From UBA2206 sp049303905 (lineage in GTDB: Bacteria > Patescibacteriota > Minisyncoccia > Moranbacterales > UBA2206): DNA of 64,000 bases. A program made the translations under genes and the position numbers. Positions within the stretch are counted from its first letter, which is position 1; each line of letters begins with the position of its first letter. The notes beneath the pieces were generated by a model. That model was given only the letters and a program-made list of their open reading frames with translations. It had not been told where the DNA came from and did not search any database. Shown here piece by piece: positions 38,999 to 47,519 of the stretch. Where the stretch lies: the NCBI GenBank assembly GCA_049303905.1, contig JBAQNP010000011.1, positions 1 to 64,000 of the forward strand, given 5' to 3'.

Positions 38999-40411
38999 AT
39001 GAAACAAGAACAAGATTACAAAATCAAAGACATTAGTTTGGCGGAATATGGGCGAAACGAAATTATCATCGCTGAAAAAGAAATGCCTGGGCTGATGGCA
39101 CTGCGAAAAAAATTTGGCAAGAAAAAACCTCTCCGGGGCGCCAGAATTTTGGGCAGTCTGCACATGACCATTCAAACTGCAGTGCTTATCGAAACTTTGG
39201 TTGAATTGGGCGCCAAAGTACGCTGGGTTTCTTGCAATATATATTCCACTCAAGACCACGCAGCGGCGGCCATCGCCAAAGCCGGCGTTCCGGTTTTTGC
39301 TTGGAAAGGTGAAACATTGGAAGAATATTGGTGGTGCACTGAGCAAGCTTTCAAATTTGGCAAAAATCTAGGTCCAAATCTAATCGTAGATGACGGAGGC
39401 GACGCTACTCTGATGCTTCATCTTGGGACCGAGATTGAAAAAGATCCAAAGTTACTCAAACGAAATTATTCTGGCAAAACTGAAGATGAAAAAGAGCTAA
39501 TGAAAATTCTTGCTAAAATTTATAGCGAAGACAAAACTTTTTGGAGCAAAATGATTCGAGATGTCAAAGGAGTTTCCGAAGAAACTACCACGGGCGTGCA
39601 CCGACTCTATCAAATGTTTGAAAAAAAGAGATTGCTTTTTCCAGCAATCAATGTCAATGACAGCGTAACTAAAAGTAAGTTTGATAATTTGTATGGTTGT
39701 CGAGAAAGCTTGGCGGATGGCATCAAGCGTGGAACAGACGTGATGGTGGCCGGAAAAGTGGTTGTTGTTTGCGGTTATGGCGACGTTGGCAAAGGTTGCG
39801 CGCAAAGCATGAAAGGTCTTGGAGCGCGTGTAATTATTACCGAAATTGATCCAATTTGCGCTTTGCAAGCTTCGATGGAAGGTTTTGAAATAAAGACTGT
39901 TGAAGAAACTTTGGGCGAAGGTAATATCTATGTGACCGCTACTGGCAATCAAGATATCATCACAATTTCTCATATGGAAAAAATGAAGGACGAAGCGATT
40001 GTCTGCAACATCGGACACTTTGACAATGAAATTCAAGTGGAAAAATTGGAAAAATATAATGGAATCAAAAAAATAAATATCAAACCGCAAGTGGATAAAT
40101 ATATCTTCCCTGACGGACACGCTATCGTACTTCTTTCACAAGGCCGACTCGTCAATCTTGGCAACGCCACGGGACATCCAAGTTTTGTGATGAGCACATC
40201 TTTTACCAATCAAGTCTTGGCGCAAATGGAACTTTGGAAAAATAAACTAGCTGTTGGAGTTTATACTTTGCCAAAAAAATTGGATGAAGAAGTAGCACGG
40301 TTGCACCTAGAAAAACTTGGCGTGTCCTTGACCAAACTCACCAAAAAACAAGCCAACTATATCAACACTCCGATTGATGGGCCTTATAAGTCGGAAAATT
40401 ATCGGTATTAG
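38999..40411 (+). CDS. ahcY: Adenosylhomocysteinase
   Basis: 470 residues, full length. NVNDSVTKSKFDNLYGCRESL contains the catalytic Asp, Lys and Asn-Cys cluster; VCGYGDVGKG binds NAD. GHFDNEIQVE and the C-terminal Lys-Tyr (PYKSENYRY) are present. It hydrolyses SAH to adenosine and homocysteine after methylation reactions. It forms a unit with the upstream adenosine kinase and ends at a terminator (40432-40463). Confidence 0.97.
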   Translation: MKQEQDYKIKDISLAEYGRNEIIIAEKEMPGLMALRKKFGKKKPLRGARILGSLHMTIQTAVLIETLVELGAKVRWVSCNIYSTQDHAAAAIAKAGVPVFAWKGETLEEYWWCTEQAFKFGKNLGPNLIVDDGGDATLMLHLGTEIEKDPKLLKRNYSGKTEDEKELMKILAKIYSEDKTFWSKMIRDVKGVSEETTTGVHRLYQMFEKKRLLFPAINVNDSVTKSKFDNLYGCRESLADGIKRGTDVMVAGKVVVVCGYGDVGKGCAQSMKGLGARVIITEIDPICALQASMEGFEIKTVEETLGEGNIYVTATGNQDIITISHMEKMKDEAIVCNIGHFDNEIQVEKLEKYNGIKKINIKPQVDKYIFPDGHAIVLLSQGRLVNLGNATGHPSFVMSTSFTNQVLAQMELWKNKLAVGVYTLPKKLDEEVARLHLEKLGVSLTKLTKKQANYINTPIDGPYKSENYRY

Positions 40412-40431
40412 AAAAATTTTTTAGAAATTTT

Positions 40432-40463
40432 AAAGGGAAGAAATAAATTTATCCTTCCCTTTT
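40432..40463 (+). terminator. ahcY terminator
   Basis: AAAGGGAAG/CTTCCCTTT stem with a 13-nt AT-rich loop and a T-run. Confidence 0.75.
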
Positions 40464-40639
40464 TATTCTTTACAATCGCCATGCTTGGCTTTTTGTATTT
40501 TCTCAGGATACGATTCCTCAAAAAGCCTAATTGTGGGACAATTTATTCGGAGTAAACAATTTTGACAAAATGTTATTTTACGGCTCATACAGCCCATATA
40601 TTTCCCACAGACCTTACATTTAAATAATCTGGTATCCAT
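40463..40639 (-). CDS. 58-residue Cys-rich zinc-ribbon-like protein
   Basis: ATG at 40639 with a strong Shine-Dalgarno AGGGAGG 5 nt upstream. The pattern CKVC, GCMSRKITFC, QNC and a later C suggests one or two zinc sites. It starts MDTRLFKC. It lies downstream of the 115-residue Cys-rich gene, on the same strand. Function unknown; too short for default gene callers that require 60 residues. Confidence 0.65.
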   Translation of the reverse strand: MDTRLFKCKVCGKYMGCMSRKITFCQNCLLRINCPTIRLFEESYPEKIQKAKHGDCKE

Positions 40640-40725
40640 TTTTCCTCCCTAATTGTGAACTTAAAAAAATTAAAATCAATTTTCAATCTCGAAATAGTAG
40701 CCTCTTTCTCGTTTTTCGTCAAATT

Positions 40726-40765
40726 AAAAGGGAGGGCAACGGAGTTATTCGTCGCCTTCCCTTTT
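40726..40765 (-). terminator. Terminator-like hairpin after the 115-residue Cys-rich gene
   Basis: AAAAGGGAGGGCAACG pairs with CGTCGCCTTCCCTTTT with two mismatches and an 8-nt loop. T-rich on both strands. Confidence 0.65.
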
Positions 40766-40777
40766 TTTGCGCTAATT

Positions 40778-41125
40778 TTAGTGCACAACATGGCTTTCAC
40801 TGCCCACCTCCTTTCCTTCACAGAAATTACATTGTTTAACTGCTCCGCTGGCAAGTTTGAGACAGCCTAACCGATAATGACATTCTCGGCAGAACACGTC
40901 TTGACCATCAAACCCAACACAGTAATATAATTTGCAATCCATACATAAAAATTTTTCGTTAGCATGTTCCACTTTTTTTCTTGGGATTCTCGCAATTATT
41001 AAAAGTGCGAGTTCATGATTAATTTGGCGCTCTTCAGCGGAGTCTTTTCTCCGCTTACTCTTGGGTCGCCTGTCTTTGCTCCGTCTCACTCTTTTTTTCT
41101 GCTTACGTTCCGGTACTTTTCTCAT
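40778..41125 (-). CDS. Cys-rich zinc-binding protein with basic N-terminus
   Basis: 115 residues. The first 35 are Arg/Lys-rich (RKQKKRVRRSKDRRPKSKRR), the rest has CMDC, CVGFDGQDVFCREC, LGCL and CNFC, enough for two zinc ribbons. RBS GGAGG upstream. It could bind nucleic acid. It lies in a run of three small genes with strong Shine-Dalgarno sites. Confidence 0.7.
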   Translation of the reverse strand: MRKVPERKQKKRVRRSKDRRPKSKRRKDSAEERQINHELALLIIARIPRKKVEHANEKFLCMDCKLYYCVGFDGQDVFCRECHYRLGCLKLASGAVKQCNFCEGKEVGSESHVVH

Positions 41126-41175
41126 AATAGGAGCCTCCGATGGTTACATGCTTAAGTTAATAAATTCCACGATTA

Positions 41176-41313
41176 TTAATATACAGCATTTTTTTCTATT
41201 CTTATTTTATCTTTTTTATCCTCCTTTCTCATTAAAAAAAGATAATTTTCTTCCAAAAAATAATAGCCTCCGAAGGCCACCTTCGCTAGCCAAGTTATTA
41301 TTGCATCTTTCAT
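41176..41313 (-). CDS. 45-residue small protein
   Basis: ATG at 41313 after AAGGAGG (4-nt spacing), stop at 41176-41178. It reads MKDAIITWLAKVAFGGYYFL at the start, an amphipathic or membrane-associating helix, then a charged Lys/Glu tail. The Shine-Dalgarno site is the main support. First of three small same-strand genes. Confidence 0.55.
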   Translation of the reverse strand: MKDAIITWLAKVAFGGYYFLEENYLFLMRKEDKKDKIRIEKNAVY

Positions 41314-41383
41314 ACTGCCTCCTTATGTAAAAATTTATTCAAATCTTACACAGACAGAAAGAAAAGCTTTTTAAAGGACAAAA

Positions 41384-41407
41384 AAAGCCACCGATTAAAG
41401 TGGCTTT
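41384..41407 (-). terminator. Terminator of the 41478-42950 cluster
   Basis: AAAGCCAC/GTGGCTTT 8-bp stem, 8-nt loop, T-run on the minus strand. Confidence 0.8.
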
Positions 41408-41477
41408 GTATAAAAATTTTCTATTAATTGAGTTTTCATGTCTTCATGATAATCCAATCCTCATATCTCGTCAATGC

Positions 41478-41873
41478 CTATTTTTTGATTTTTTTAACTG
41501 CTTTTACAACACGAGAAGCATCCTTAGCGATATCGCGCTTGGCAGAAATTGCCAATTTACTTATCGATTTCCAATGTTTTTTGAGATCATTAGCAATTGC
41601 TCCGATCTCCTCTCGAGTTGCCACTTTTTCTTTGGCATAGTCCTTGGACACTGCATCGATAATTTCAAGATAGATTGGCTCGGTGATTTCTTTGGCCTTT
41701 TCTAATTTTTCAATAACATCCCCTTTCATTTTGATTGCCCAAGATTTGGCGTGCTCGCGATGTTTCTTCCCTTTTGGCCCGAAGAAAAAATAGGCGGTGG
41801 CTGCTACACCAGCCAAGCTTGCGCCGATGACTGCCAGCTTGATCACTTTCGAACTGTCTGTCTTCTTTTTCAT
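41478..41873 (-). CDS. YtxH-like membrane-anchored helical protein
   Basis: 131 residues: one TM helix near the N-terminus (IKLAVIGASLAGVAATAYFFFG), GPKGKKHREHAK, then a long Lys/Ala-rich amphipathic helix. This is the layout of YtxH-type general-stress or gas-vesicle-like proteins. Last gene of the membrane-protein cluster. Confidence 0.65.
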   Translation of the reverse strand: MKKKTDSSKVIKLAVIGASLAGVAATAYFFFGPKGKKHREHAKSWAIKMKGDVIEKLEKAKEITEPIYLEIIDAVSKDYAKEKVATREEIGAIANDLKKHWKSISKLAISAKRDIAKDASRVVKAVKKIKK

Positions 41874-41893
41874 AATTTTATTTTATTAATTTA

Positions 41894-42157
41894 TTAAACT
41901 TTTTTTTGATCTTTCTCTTCTGAACGTTTTCTTTTGCGAGCTGGCGGAAAAAACATTCGAAAGATAATGTTGTCTTCCAATCTTTCTTTGAGTTCCAGAA
42001 TAAATTCTTTCGAATCCTCAAAATTATCTTGTAGCTTTTCTGAAATTAAATATAAATTTCTACCGGCTTTGATGAAATAAAACAAGCCGATAGAAAATAA
42101 TACCGAAAGCACCACTGTCGCCACCGAAGAGATGAAAAAGAAAATGTCCGCTTTCAT
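41894..42157 (-). CDS. Small single-TM protein with coiled-coil tail
   Basis: About 87 residues from the ATG at 42157 (MKADIFFF); a start at 42169 is also possible. One long TM helix (FFFISSVATVVLSVLFSIGLFYFI), then a charged helix and a basic PPARKRKR tail. It precedes the YtxH-like gene by 20 nt, and such pairs are common in Patescibacteria. Function unknown. Confidence 0.7.
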   Translation of the reverse strand: MKADIFFFISSVATVVLSVLFSIGLFYFIKAGRNLYLISEKLQDNFEDSKEFILELKERLEDNIIFRMFFPPARKRKRSEEKDQKKV

Positions 42158-42190
42158 AACTGTTTCCATATATAATATCTATATTTTAGA

Positions 42191-42337
42191 TTAAATAATA
42201 TTTCGACCTTGCAGTAATCTTATTATAACTAAAATAACAGCAATTACAAGTAGGATATGAAGCAATCCCCCGAGAGTATATGAGGTGATGAGTCCCAAAA
42301 ACCAAAGGATTACTAAGATTATGATTATTGTCCACAT
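42191..42337 (-). CDS. Lmo0937-family small membrane protein
   Basis: 48 residues, ATG at 42337. Two TM helices separated by GLITSYTLGGLLH, the hallmark of the Lmo0937 family. It ends with a short polar tail (LLQGRNII). Role unknown. It sits between the YggT gene and the single-TM gene in one same-strand cluster. Confidence 0.8.
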   Translation of the reverse strand: MWTIIIILVILWFLGLITSYTLGGLLHILLVIAVILVIIRLLQGRNII

Positions 42338-42354
42338 ATTTTTTGAAAATTTAA

Positions 42355-42756
42355 TTACATACTAGATTTTTGTTTTTCGCCCGAGAATATTCGTACTAAT
42401 TTGACGATTCCCCAAGCTAAAACAGCGTACACGATAATTGCCACGAGTGTTGATGGCTCCAAAACTGAAGTCGTTTCCACACCTTGAGCAAAGCCTCTGC
42501 GAAATATTCCTTCAAAAGGAGCAATGAAAATTCCTGTTATCCCGTAGATTAATCCTACAAATGCACTTGCCAAACTCGCTCCCATCAATTTGAGCACAAG
42601 ACGAAAAACTAAGAGTATTTCCAAAAGTCCGGCAAAGAAATAAACTAAATATTCAATCGTCTGAAAACCAGTCGCTTCGCTTTCGATTGAAGTCACTGCA
42701 ACTGGAGTTTTGCCATCTTCTTTCGCAGTTGTAGTTTCTTTTATAATTTCTGTCAT
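42355..42756 (-). CDS. YggT family membrane protein
   Basis: 133 residues. Acidic N-terminus, then two or three TM helices with the YggT hallmark LLVFRLVLKLMGAS and the later FIAPFEGIFRR. The C-terminal helix is VAIIVYAVLAWGIVKLVRI. YggT proteins are linked to osmotic stress or cell-envelope assembly. Its start overlaps the RHH gene stop by 4 nt (ATGA). Confidence 0.85.
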   Translation of the reverse strand: MTEIIKETTTAKEDGKTPVAVTSIESEATGFQTIEYLVYFFAGLLEILLVFRLVLKLMGASLASAFVGLIYGITGIFIAPFEGIFRRGFAQGVETTSVLEPSTLVAIIVYAVLAWGIVKLVRIFSGEKQKSSM

Positions 42757-42950
42757 ATTTTTTTCACCGCCTTTCTATTTTTGCTAATTTCGACCTTTTT
42801 AATTATCGTCTCTTTGGGTAAATATTCAATTAATGCCCTCTCTATTAAATCAGTAAGACTCCTCTCCTCAACAATAGCTTGCGCTTTTGCTTGCTTGGCC
42901 AGAGAAGGATTGATGAAAATTGTCAATCTTTGATTTTTTTTAGTTGTCAT
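42753..42950 (-). CDS. Ribbon-helix-helix (CopG-like) regulator
   Basis: 65 residues with the RHH pattern: strand QRLTIFINPSLAKQAKAQA, then EERSLTDLIERALIEYL. It heads the YggT/Lmo0937/YtxH-like cluster and overlaps YggT by 4 nt, so it probably regulates this operon. A short inverted repeat lies upstream. Confidence 0.8.
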   Translation of the reverse strand: MTTKKNQRLTIFINPSLAKQAKAQAIVEERSLTDLIERALIEYLPKETIIKKVEISKNRKAVKKI

Positions 42951-42953
42951 AAT

Positions 42954-42991
42954 TGATATATTAGTGTTTATTGCACTACTTGATATAGTAC
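42954..42991 (-). promoter_or_regulatory. Candidate RHH operator
   Basis: TAGTG-N7-CACTA inverted repeat (42962-42978) flanked by two TTGATATA motifs (42954, 42980), directly upstream of the RHH gene. Confidence 0.5.
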
Positions 42992-43210
42992 AACAATAAA
43001 AGCATTATATTTCAAAAGGATGATTTTGGTGCCAGCCCCTTGATTTTTTCTGTGGCTGTGCTACAGTTTCAAACTAATTGGAGGATAGTTTTTTTAACAA
43101 TTAAATAGCCCTAAAAGAAAGGAGGTTGGGAGGGCAGTTTTATTTTTTCAGAAATGACCAAGGAATTATTAACGGGCGATAACGCCCAAAAAAATTTTAC
43201 GGAGGACATC

Positions 43211-43729
43211 ATGAAAAAATTAACGCTCATTCTGGCAATTTTTACGATTTTTTTCTCAACAAGTGCCGCCGGCGCCGATGATACAACCAACGCGCCCGTT
43301 ACCACAATCTCAGTTTCCGCATATCCTGTGGGCTTCTGTGGCAGACTTCGGTTTGTCAGTGTCCTCTGGATCTCCCCAGGAGGAACTGCTGTTAAAAAAG
43401 TCCAGGACAGAATCGAACAGGGGTTAGGCAAAGACTATATTCAAGACCCGGAATATTATTTCTTGCCTGCCAATATGATCGATGAATCAATAATCGAAAC
43501 GTCATCATCAAGAAGTTCTCACATCAAACCGGAATTCAATAACGGATACATTGTTGTTTACCAAACAATGCTCGTTCTGCCTGGAGATCATATCAAATTC
43601 ATATTCAAAGCTCAGGGTAAATATTACCAACCGCTAATATGCGATAGCCTTGAACCATTCATTAACCTGGATGGATCTCTGCTGTGTAATGATATTCCCC
43701 ATGGAGAATATGATTTTGAAATTCCGTAA
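43211..43729 (+). CDS. Secreted protein of unknown function, 172 residues
   Basis: ATG at 43211 with RBS GGAGG 6 nt upstream; the upstream ATG at 43154 would only add a non-signal stretch. A classic signal peptide (KKLTLILAIFTIFFSTSAAGA) is followed by a mature domain with two Cys near the start and two near the end (ICDSLEPF; LLCNDIP), possibly forming disulphides. No family recognised. It has its own terminator, and its base composition looks less AT-rich than its neighbours. Confidence 0.75.
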   Translation: MKKLTLILAIFTIFFSTSAAGADDTTNAPVTTISVSAYPVGFCGRLRFVSVLWISPGGTAVKKVQDRIEQGLGKDYIQDPEYYFLPANMIDESIIETSSSRSSHIKPEFNNGYIVVYQTMLVLPGDHIKFIFKAQGKYYQPLICDSLEPFINLDGSLLCNDIPHGEYDFEIP

Positions 43730-43754
43730 AATAACGGCCGAACCGCCACAAGCA

Positions 43755-43790
43755 TAAGTCTCGACGTTCACACACGAACGCCGAGACTTA
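43755..43790 (+). terminator. Strong terminator of the secreted-protein gene
   Basis: TAAGTCTCG-A-CGTTC / GAACG-C-CGAGACTTA with a 6-nt loop, followed by TTTTTT. Confidence 0.9.
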
Positions 43791-43860
43791 TTTTTTCATA
43801 AAACCCACATTCTCTTCCCCTTCCCAAATTTTCAAAAATGCGCTAGAATAAAAACTCATA

Positions 43861-43957
43861 CCGTTATAACTTAAACAATTTTAGTTGTATTTTACAAAAA
43901 ATCCTATTGGACAAGTTAAAAATACTCGATTAAAACTAGCGAATTAAGTTATAACGG
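43861..43957 (+). promoter_or_regulatory. Long-range 14-bp inverted repeat in the ABC-F leader
   Basis: CCGTTATAACTTAA (43861-43874) and TTAAGTTATAACGG (43944-43957) are perfectly complementary, 69 nt apart, and end 38 nt before the chosen ABC-F start. A possible attenuator. Confidence 0.6.
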
Positions 43958-43995
43958 CATCAGTGCTTTTTTTATTTTTAATTTTTCAAAACATC

Positions 43996-45447
43996 ATGGC
44001 TAAAGACGACGTCGCAGTTAGATTCAACAAAGTTTCTTTTGAATATACTCACAATAAAACCATCCTCGAAGAGGCTTCTTTTTCTATCCGCCAAGGCACC
44101 AAAATTACTATTATGGGACAAAATGGCGCCGGGAAATCGACTATTTTGAATTTGATCACAGGGTCACTGAAAGAAGAAGATGGTTCAATCTATGTCAATC
44201 CTAGTCTCAAAATTGCTTATGCTAAGCAAGTTATTCCAAATGAACAAATGACGCTCACTGTCAAAGAATTTTTTGCCCTTTGTTTCACTGAGAAATTATA
44301 TAATCTCGATCCAAAGATTGATAAGGTTTTGGACCTTGTAAATCTAAAAGCGCCACACGACAAGATAATTAAATCTTTTTCCGGCGGACAACAAGCCCGT
44401 CTGCTTTTAGCTTCTGCTTTGATTCAAGATCCTGATCTTTTGATTCTAGATGAACCAACCAATAATTTAGACAAAGCCGGCATTGAACATCTCACGCAAT
44501 TTTTGATGAATTACAATAAAACTTGTATTGTTATTTCTCATGACGCTGACTTTTTGAATTCTTTTACTGATGGCGTGCTCTATCTTGATATCTTTACCCA
44601 CAAAGTTGAACAATATCTCGGCGACTACTATGTTGTGGTGGCTGAAATTGCCGATCGAATCGAAAAAGAAAAAATGAAAAACGCGCAATATGAAAAAGAA
44701 ATCATCGCCAACAAAGAAAAAGCTAACTTCTTTGCTAACAAAGGTGGCAAGATGCGACTAGTAGCTCGAAAGATGCGCGACAAAGCTGAGGAGATGGAGG
44801 AAGCCAAGGTTGATGTCAGACGTGAAGACAAAGCTATTTGTGATTTTGAAATTCCAGTCCAAGATGGACTTATTGGAGAGATAATTAATATTTCTTCACT
44901 AACTGTCATGAAAAATCATGAACCCGAAGAAAAGAAAGTTCAAATCTCTCTCAAGAAAAAAACTCATCTGCTTCTTGCCGGACCAAATGGTATTGGTAAA
45001 AGTACCCTGCTTGAATCTCTCGCTTCCGGTCACGCTAAGGGCGCAAAAATTACTGAAGGCATTCGGGTGGGATATTACCGCCAAGATTTTTCCACACTTA
45101 ATTTTGAAGACACTGTTTATAATTCGCTTTCAGAGGTTATGCGAGAAAACAACGAAGAAAAACTCCGCTCTGTCGCTGCCGGATTTTTGATCGACAAAAC
45201 AATAATCAACGCCAAAATTGGCACGCTTTCTGAAGGACAAAAAGGTCTCGTAGCTTTCGCGCGCCTCATGCTCGAAGAACCAGGACTTCTAATCCTCGAC
45301 GAACCAACCAACCACATCAACTTTCGCCACTTGCCAATCATCGCCAAAGCCCTTGATTCTTTCGAAGGCGCCATGATTCTCGTTAGCCACGTCCCCGAAT
45401 TCGTCTCGCAAATTAGGATTGATGAAGTTTTAGATTTGGAGAAATAA
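43996..45447 (+). CDS. ABC-F family ATPase
   Basis: 483 residues from the ATG at 43996 (MAKDDVAVRF); the ATG at 43963 would add hydrophobic residues unlike the family. There are two ABC domains: GQNGAGKST with FSGGQQARLLLA and LLILDEPTNNLD, then GPNGIGKST with LSEGQKGLVAFA and LLILDEPTNH. A charged linker (about 205-290) joins them. There are no TM segments, so it acts on ribosomes as translation factor or antibiotic-resistance protein. The second signature is LSEGQ and the last switch reads NHINF, a slight divergence from NHLD. Confidence 0.93.
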   Translation: MAKDDVAVRFNKVSFEYTHNKTILEEASFSIRQGTKITIMGQNGAGKSTILNLITGSLKEEDGSIYVNPSLKIAYAKQVIPNEQMTLTVKEFFALCFTEKLYNLDPKIDKVLDLVNLKAPHDKIIKSFSGGQQARLLLASALIQDPDLLILDEPTNNLDKAGIEHLTQFLMNYNKTCIVISHDADFLNSFTDGVLYLDIFTHKVEQYLGDYYVVVAEIADRIEKEKMKNAQYEKEIIANKEKANFFANKGGKMRLVARKMRDKAEEMEEAKVDVRREDKAICDFEIPVQDGLIGEIINISSLTVMKNHEPEEKKVQISLKKKTHLLLAGPNGIGKSTLLESLASGHAKGAKITEGIRVGYYRQDFSTLNFEDTVYNSLSEVMRENNEEKLRSVAAGFLIDKTIINAKIGTLSEGQKGLVAFARLMLEEPGLLILDEPTNHINFRHLPIIAKALDSFEGAMILVSHVPEFVSQIRIDEVLDLEK

Positions 45448-45464
45448 TATTAAATTTTGCAAAT

Positions 45465-45497
45465 AAAAAAGTACAGAATCAATTCTGTACTTTTTTT
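45465..45497. terminator. Bidirectional terminator between ABC-F and DEAD-box genes
   Basis: AGTACAGAAT/ATTCTGTACT stem with A- and T-runs on both sides; serves the convergent genes. Confidence 0.85.
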
Positions 45498-45518
45498 CTA
45501 AAATATTTTTTAATTTTC

Positions 45519-46736
45519 CTATTCCACAAAAGTCAGCGCATTTCCTTTTTTGTCGGCACGGCCGGTGCGACCGATGCGATGCACATAGTCTTCATAGGTT
45601 GCTGGCAAATCAAAATTGATAACATGACTCACATTTGGAATGTCGAGTCCGCGGGCAGCCACGTCCGTGGCGACCAAAATTTCCACCACATTTTCTTTGA
45701 ACATTTTGAGTGCTCGCTGTCGTTTGCTATGTGGTTTGTCACCGTGAATAGATTCAGTTTTAAAACCTCGACCAAGTAAACTCTTGGTAAGTTTGTCGGC
45801 ACCGTGCTTGGTGCGAGTAAAAATCAAAACTTTTTCAAATTTAGCTTGGATGAGTAAATCATGGAGTGTATCTGTTTTGTCCTTGCCTTTTTCCACTCTA
45901 ACAATATTTTGATCAATTTGCGCGCTTGATTCTCCGCTTTTAACAGAAATTTTCACCGGATTATTCAAGAATTTTCTGGTCAAACTTTCGATCTCAGCGC
46001 CAAAGGTTGCCGAGAAAAGCATGATCTGTCTTTGTTTTGCCACCAGTGACAAGAGCCAATTCACATCATTGATAAATCCCATATCGAGCATGCGATCAGC
46101 TTCGTCGAGCACCACACTGCTAAACTGTGAAAGATCCAAAACTTTTCTAGTGATCAAATCTTTGAGTCTGCCAGGAGTGCCAACGACTAAATTATGCCGT
46201 CTATGCATTTCCTTGATTTGTCTTCGAATATCTGCGCCTCCAACTACCACCACGGAAAAAATATTTAGTCTTTTAGCCAGCGCCATAAATTCATCTTGAA
46301 TTTGAATCGCTAATTCGCGAGTCGGCGTCACAATCAAAACTTTTTCGCGCGGATTCAAAAGAATTTTATTGATCATTGGAATGAGAAAAGCCCCCGTTTT
46401 TCCGGTTCCAGTATTAGCCAAACCAATCACATCTTTTCCTGCTAAAATTTCTGGAATAGCTTGATCTTGAATCGGTGTTGGCGTGGCAAAACCACGACTT
46501 TCGATGGCGCGTTTGAGCAAAGTATGAATTTCAAGATCGCAAAAGGCATAGCGAGGCTTGAAAGCTTCCGTTGGAACAATTTCCTTGGCCTTGCAAATGA
46601 AACGACTAACGTCGATTACATTGCCAGTGAATCTTCTTCGGCCACTTGGACGAGAACCGCCTCGCGATCCCCCTTTTCTACCACCATGAGAACTGCCTGC
46701 GCGAGAACTTCGCGCGTTTGTTTTGTATTGCATCAT
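45519..46736 (-). CDS. DEAD-box RNA helicase (RhlE/CsdA type)
   Basis: 405 residues. An N-terminal Arg/Gly-rich tail (GGRKGGSRGGSRPSGRRR) is followed by Q motif FATPTPIQDQ, motif I ANTGTGKTGA, PTRELA, DEAD (VLDEADRMLDMGF), LFSATF and HRIGRTGRAD. It remodels RNA in ribosome assembly or mRNA decay. The RG extension is at the N-terminus rather than the usual C-terminus. The long leader suggests cold regulation. Confidence 0.95.
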   Translation of the reverse strand: MMQYKTNARSSRAGSSHGGRKGGSRGGSRPSGRRRFTGNVIDVSRFICKAKEIVPTEAFKPRYAFCDLEIHTLLKRAIESRGFATPTPIQDQAIPEILAGKDVIGLANTGTGKTGAFLIPMINKILLNPREKVLIVTPTRELAIQIQDEFMALAKRLNIFSVVVVGGADIRRQIKEMHRRHNLVVGTPGRLKDLITRKVLDLSQFSSVVLDEADRMLDMGFINDVNWLLSLVAKQRQIMLFSATFGAEIESLTRKFLNNPVKISVKSGESSAQIDQNIVRVEKGKDKTDTLHDLLIQAKFEKVLIFTRTKHGADKLTKSLLGRGFKTESIHGDKPHSKRQRALKMFKENVVEILVATDVAARGLDIPNVSHVINFDLPATYEDYVHRIGRTGRADKKGNALTFVE

Positions 46737-47030
46737 TATCTAATACAGAATTACGCTTTTGATTGCGGAAAAGATATTAACGCAGTCGCCAGAAAAATAT
46801 TTTACATAAAAAATTTCTAACTACTGGTGAATCGTTGCATTTTATAATCGCTTTTGCGACGAGCATATCTTGACGCAAGCAAATGCGTAAGTCCTAAACA
46901 TAAAAAATTAATTATTTTATGTTTAGATACGTACGAAGATGTATTAACATAAAAAGTAAGTATACCTTTTCTTTTTTGTTTTGTCAAGCTAGGCTAGGCC
47001 ACCCCATTCTTCTTTCCTAATTTTTTATGC
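46737..47030 (-). promoter_or_regulatory. Long leader region of the DEAD-box gene
   Basis: About 290 nt without a gene. It holds the hairpin AAACATAAAA...TTTTATGTTT (46897-46925) and a partial repeat of ATAAAA(A/G)T segments. A leader of this size is typical for cold-shock DEAD-box genes; the promoter itself is not clear. Confidence 0.4.
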
Positions 47031-47064
47031 TATAATATAAAAGTAATTAACTAAAATAAATAAA

Positions 47065-47448
47065 ATGAAAAAATACGCAATATTGTTTCTTTTGCCAATT
47101 GCTCTTTTTCTTTCTGGATGCGGAAAAAGCGTCAGCTATCCGGAGCTTTACACGCAAGAAAAATTGCCACAGTATGCTGACGCCAAACTAGTCCAAATAA
47201 TTAAAGACGGACCAACACTTAAGGATGGTGTTCTTTTGCGACTTGAAAGTTCTAAGGATGTAAAAACGATTGCTACTTATTATGATGAAGAAATGAAAAA
47301 ACTGGGCTGGACTATGCCAGCTGTAAACACTCCGACTGAAACCCTTTATGCCACTCAATATAATAACGGAAAAAAATATATCCAGCTCACCGTGAGTCAA
47401 ATAACCGGATCTAGTCAAACTATTTCTATCAATTTCATGGAACAGTAG
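47065..47448 (+). CDS. Small lipoprotein
   Basis: 127 residues. Signal peptide with lipobox FLSGC (Cys19). The mature part has mixed strand/helix segments (YPELYTQEKLPQYADAKLVQ; TIATYYDEEMKKLGW), a pattern of many small Patescibacteria lipoproteins of unknown role. A TATAAT box lies about 28 nt upstream (47031-47036). Confidence 0.8.
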   Translation: MKKYAILFLLPIALFLSGCGKSVSYPELYTQEKLPQYADAKLVQIIKDGPTLKDGVLLRLESSKDVKTIATYYDEEMKKLGWTMPAVNTPTETLYATQYNNGKKYIQLTVSQITGSSQTISINFMEQ

Positions 47449-47474
47449 TCGAAAAAAATTAGTCGGGTTCAAAA

Positions 47475-47500
47475 AAAGACTGGGGATTCCCCAGTCTTTT
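47475..47500 (+). terminator. Terminator between convergent lipoprotein and CARDB genes
   Basis: AAAGACTGGGG/CCCCAGTCTTTT with a 3-nt loop; functional on both strands. Confidence 0.9.
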
Positions 47501-47519
47501 AATTATCATTCTTCCAAGT

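Noticed and set aside
40585..40854. 89-codon minus-strand ORF
   Set aside because: Overlaps two Cys-rich genes that have strong ribosome-binding sites and runs through a terminator hairpin.
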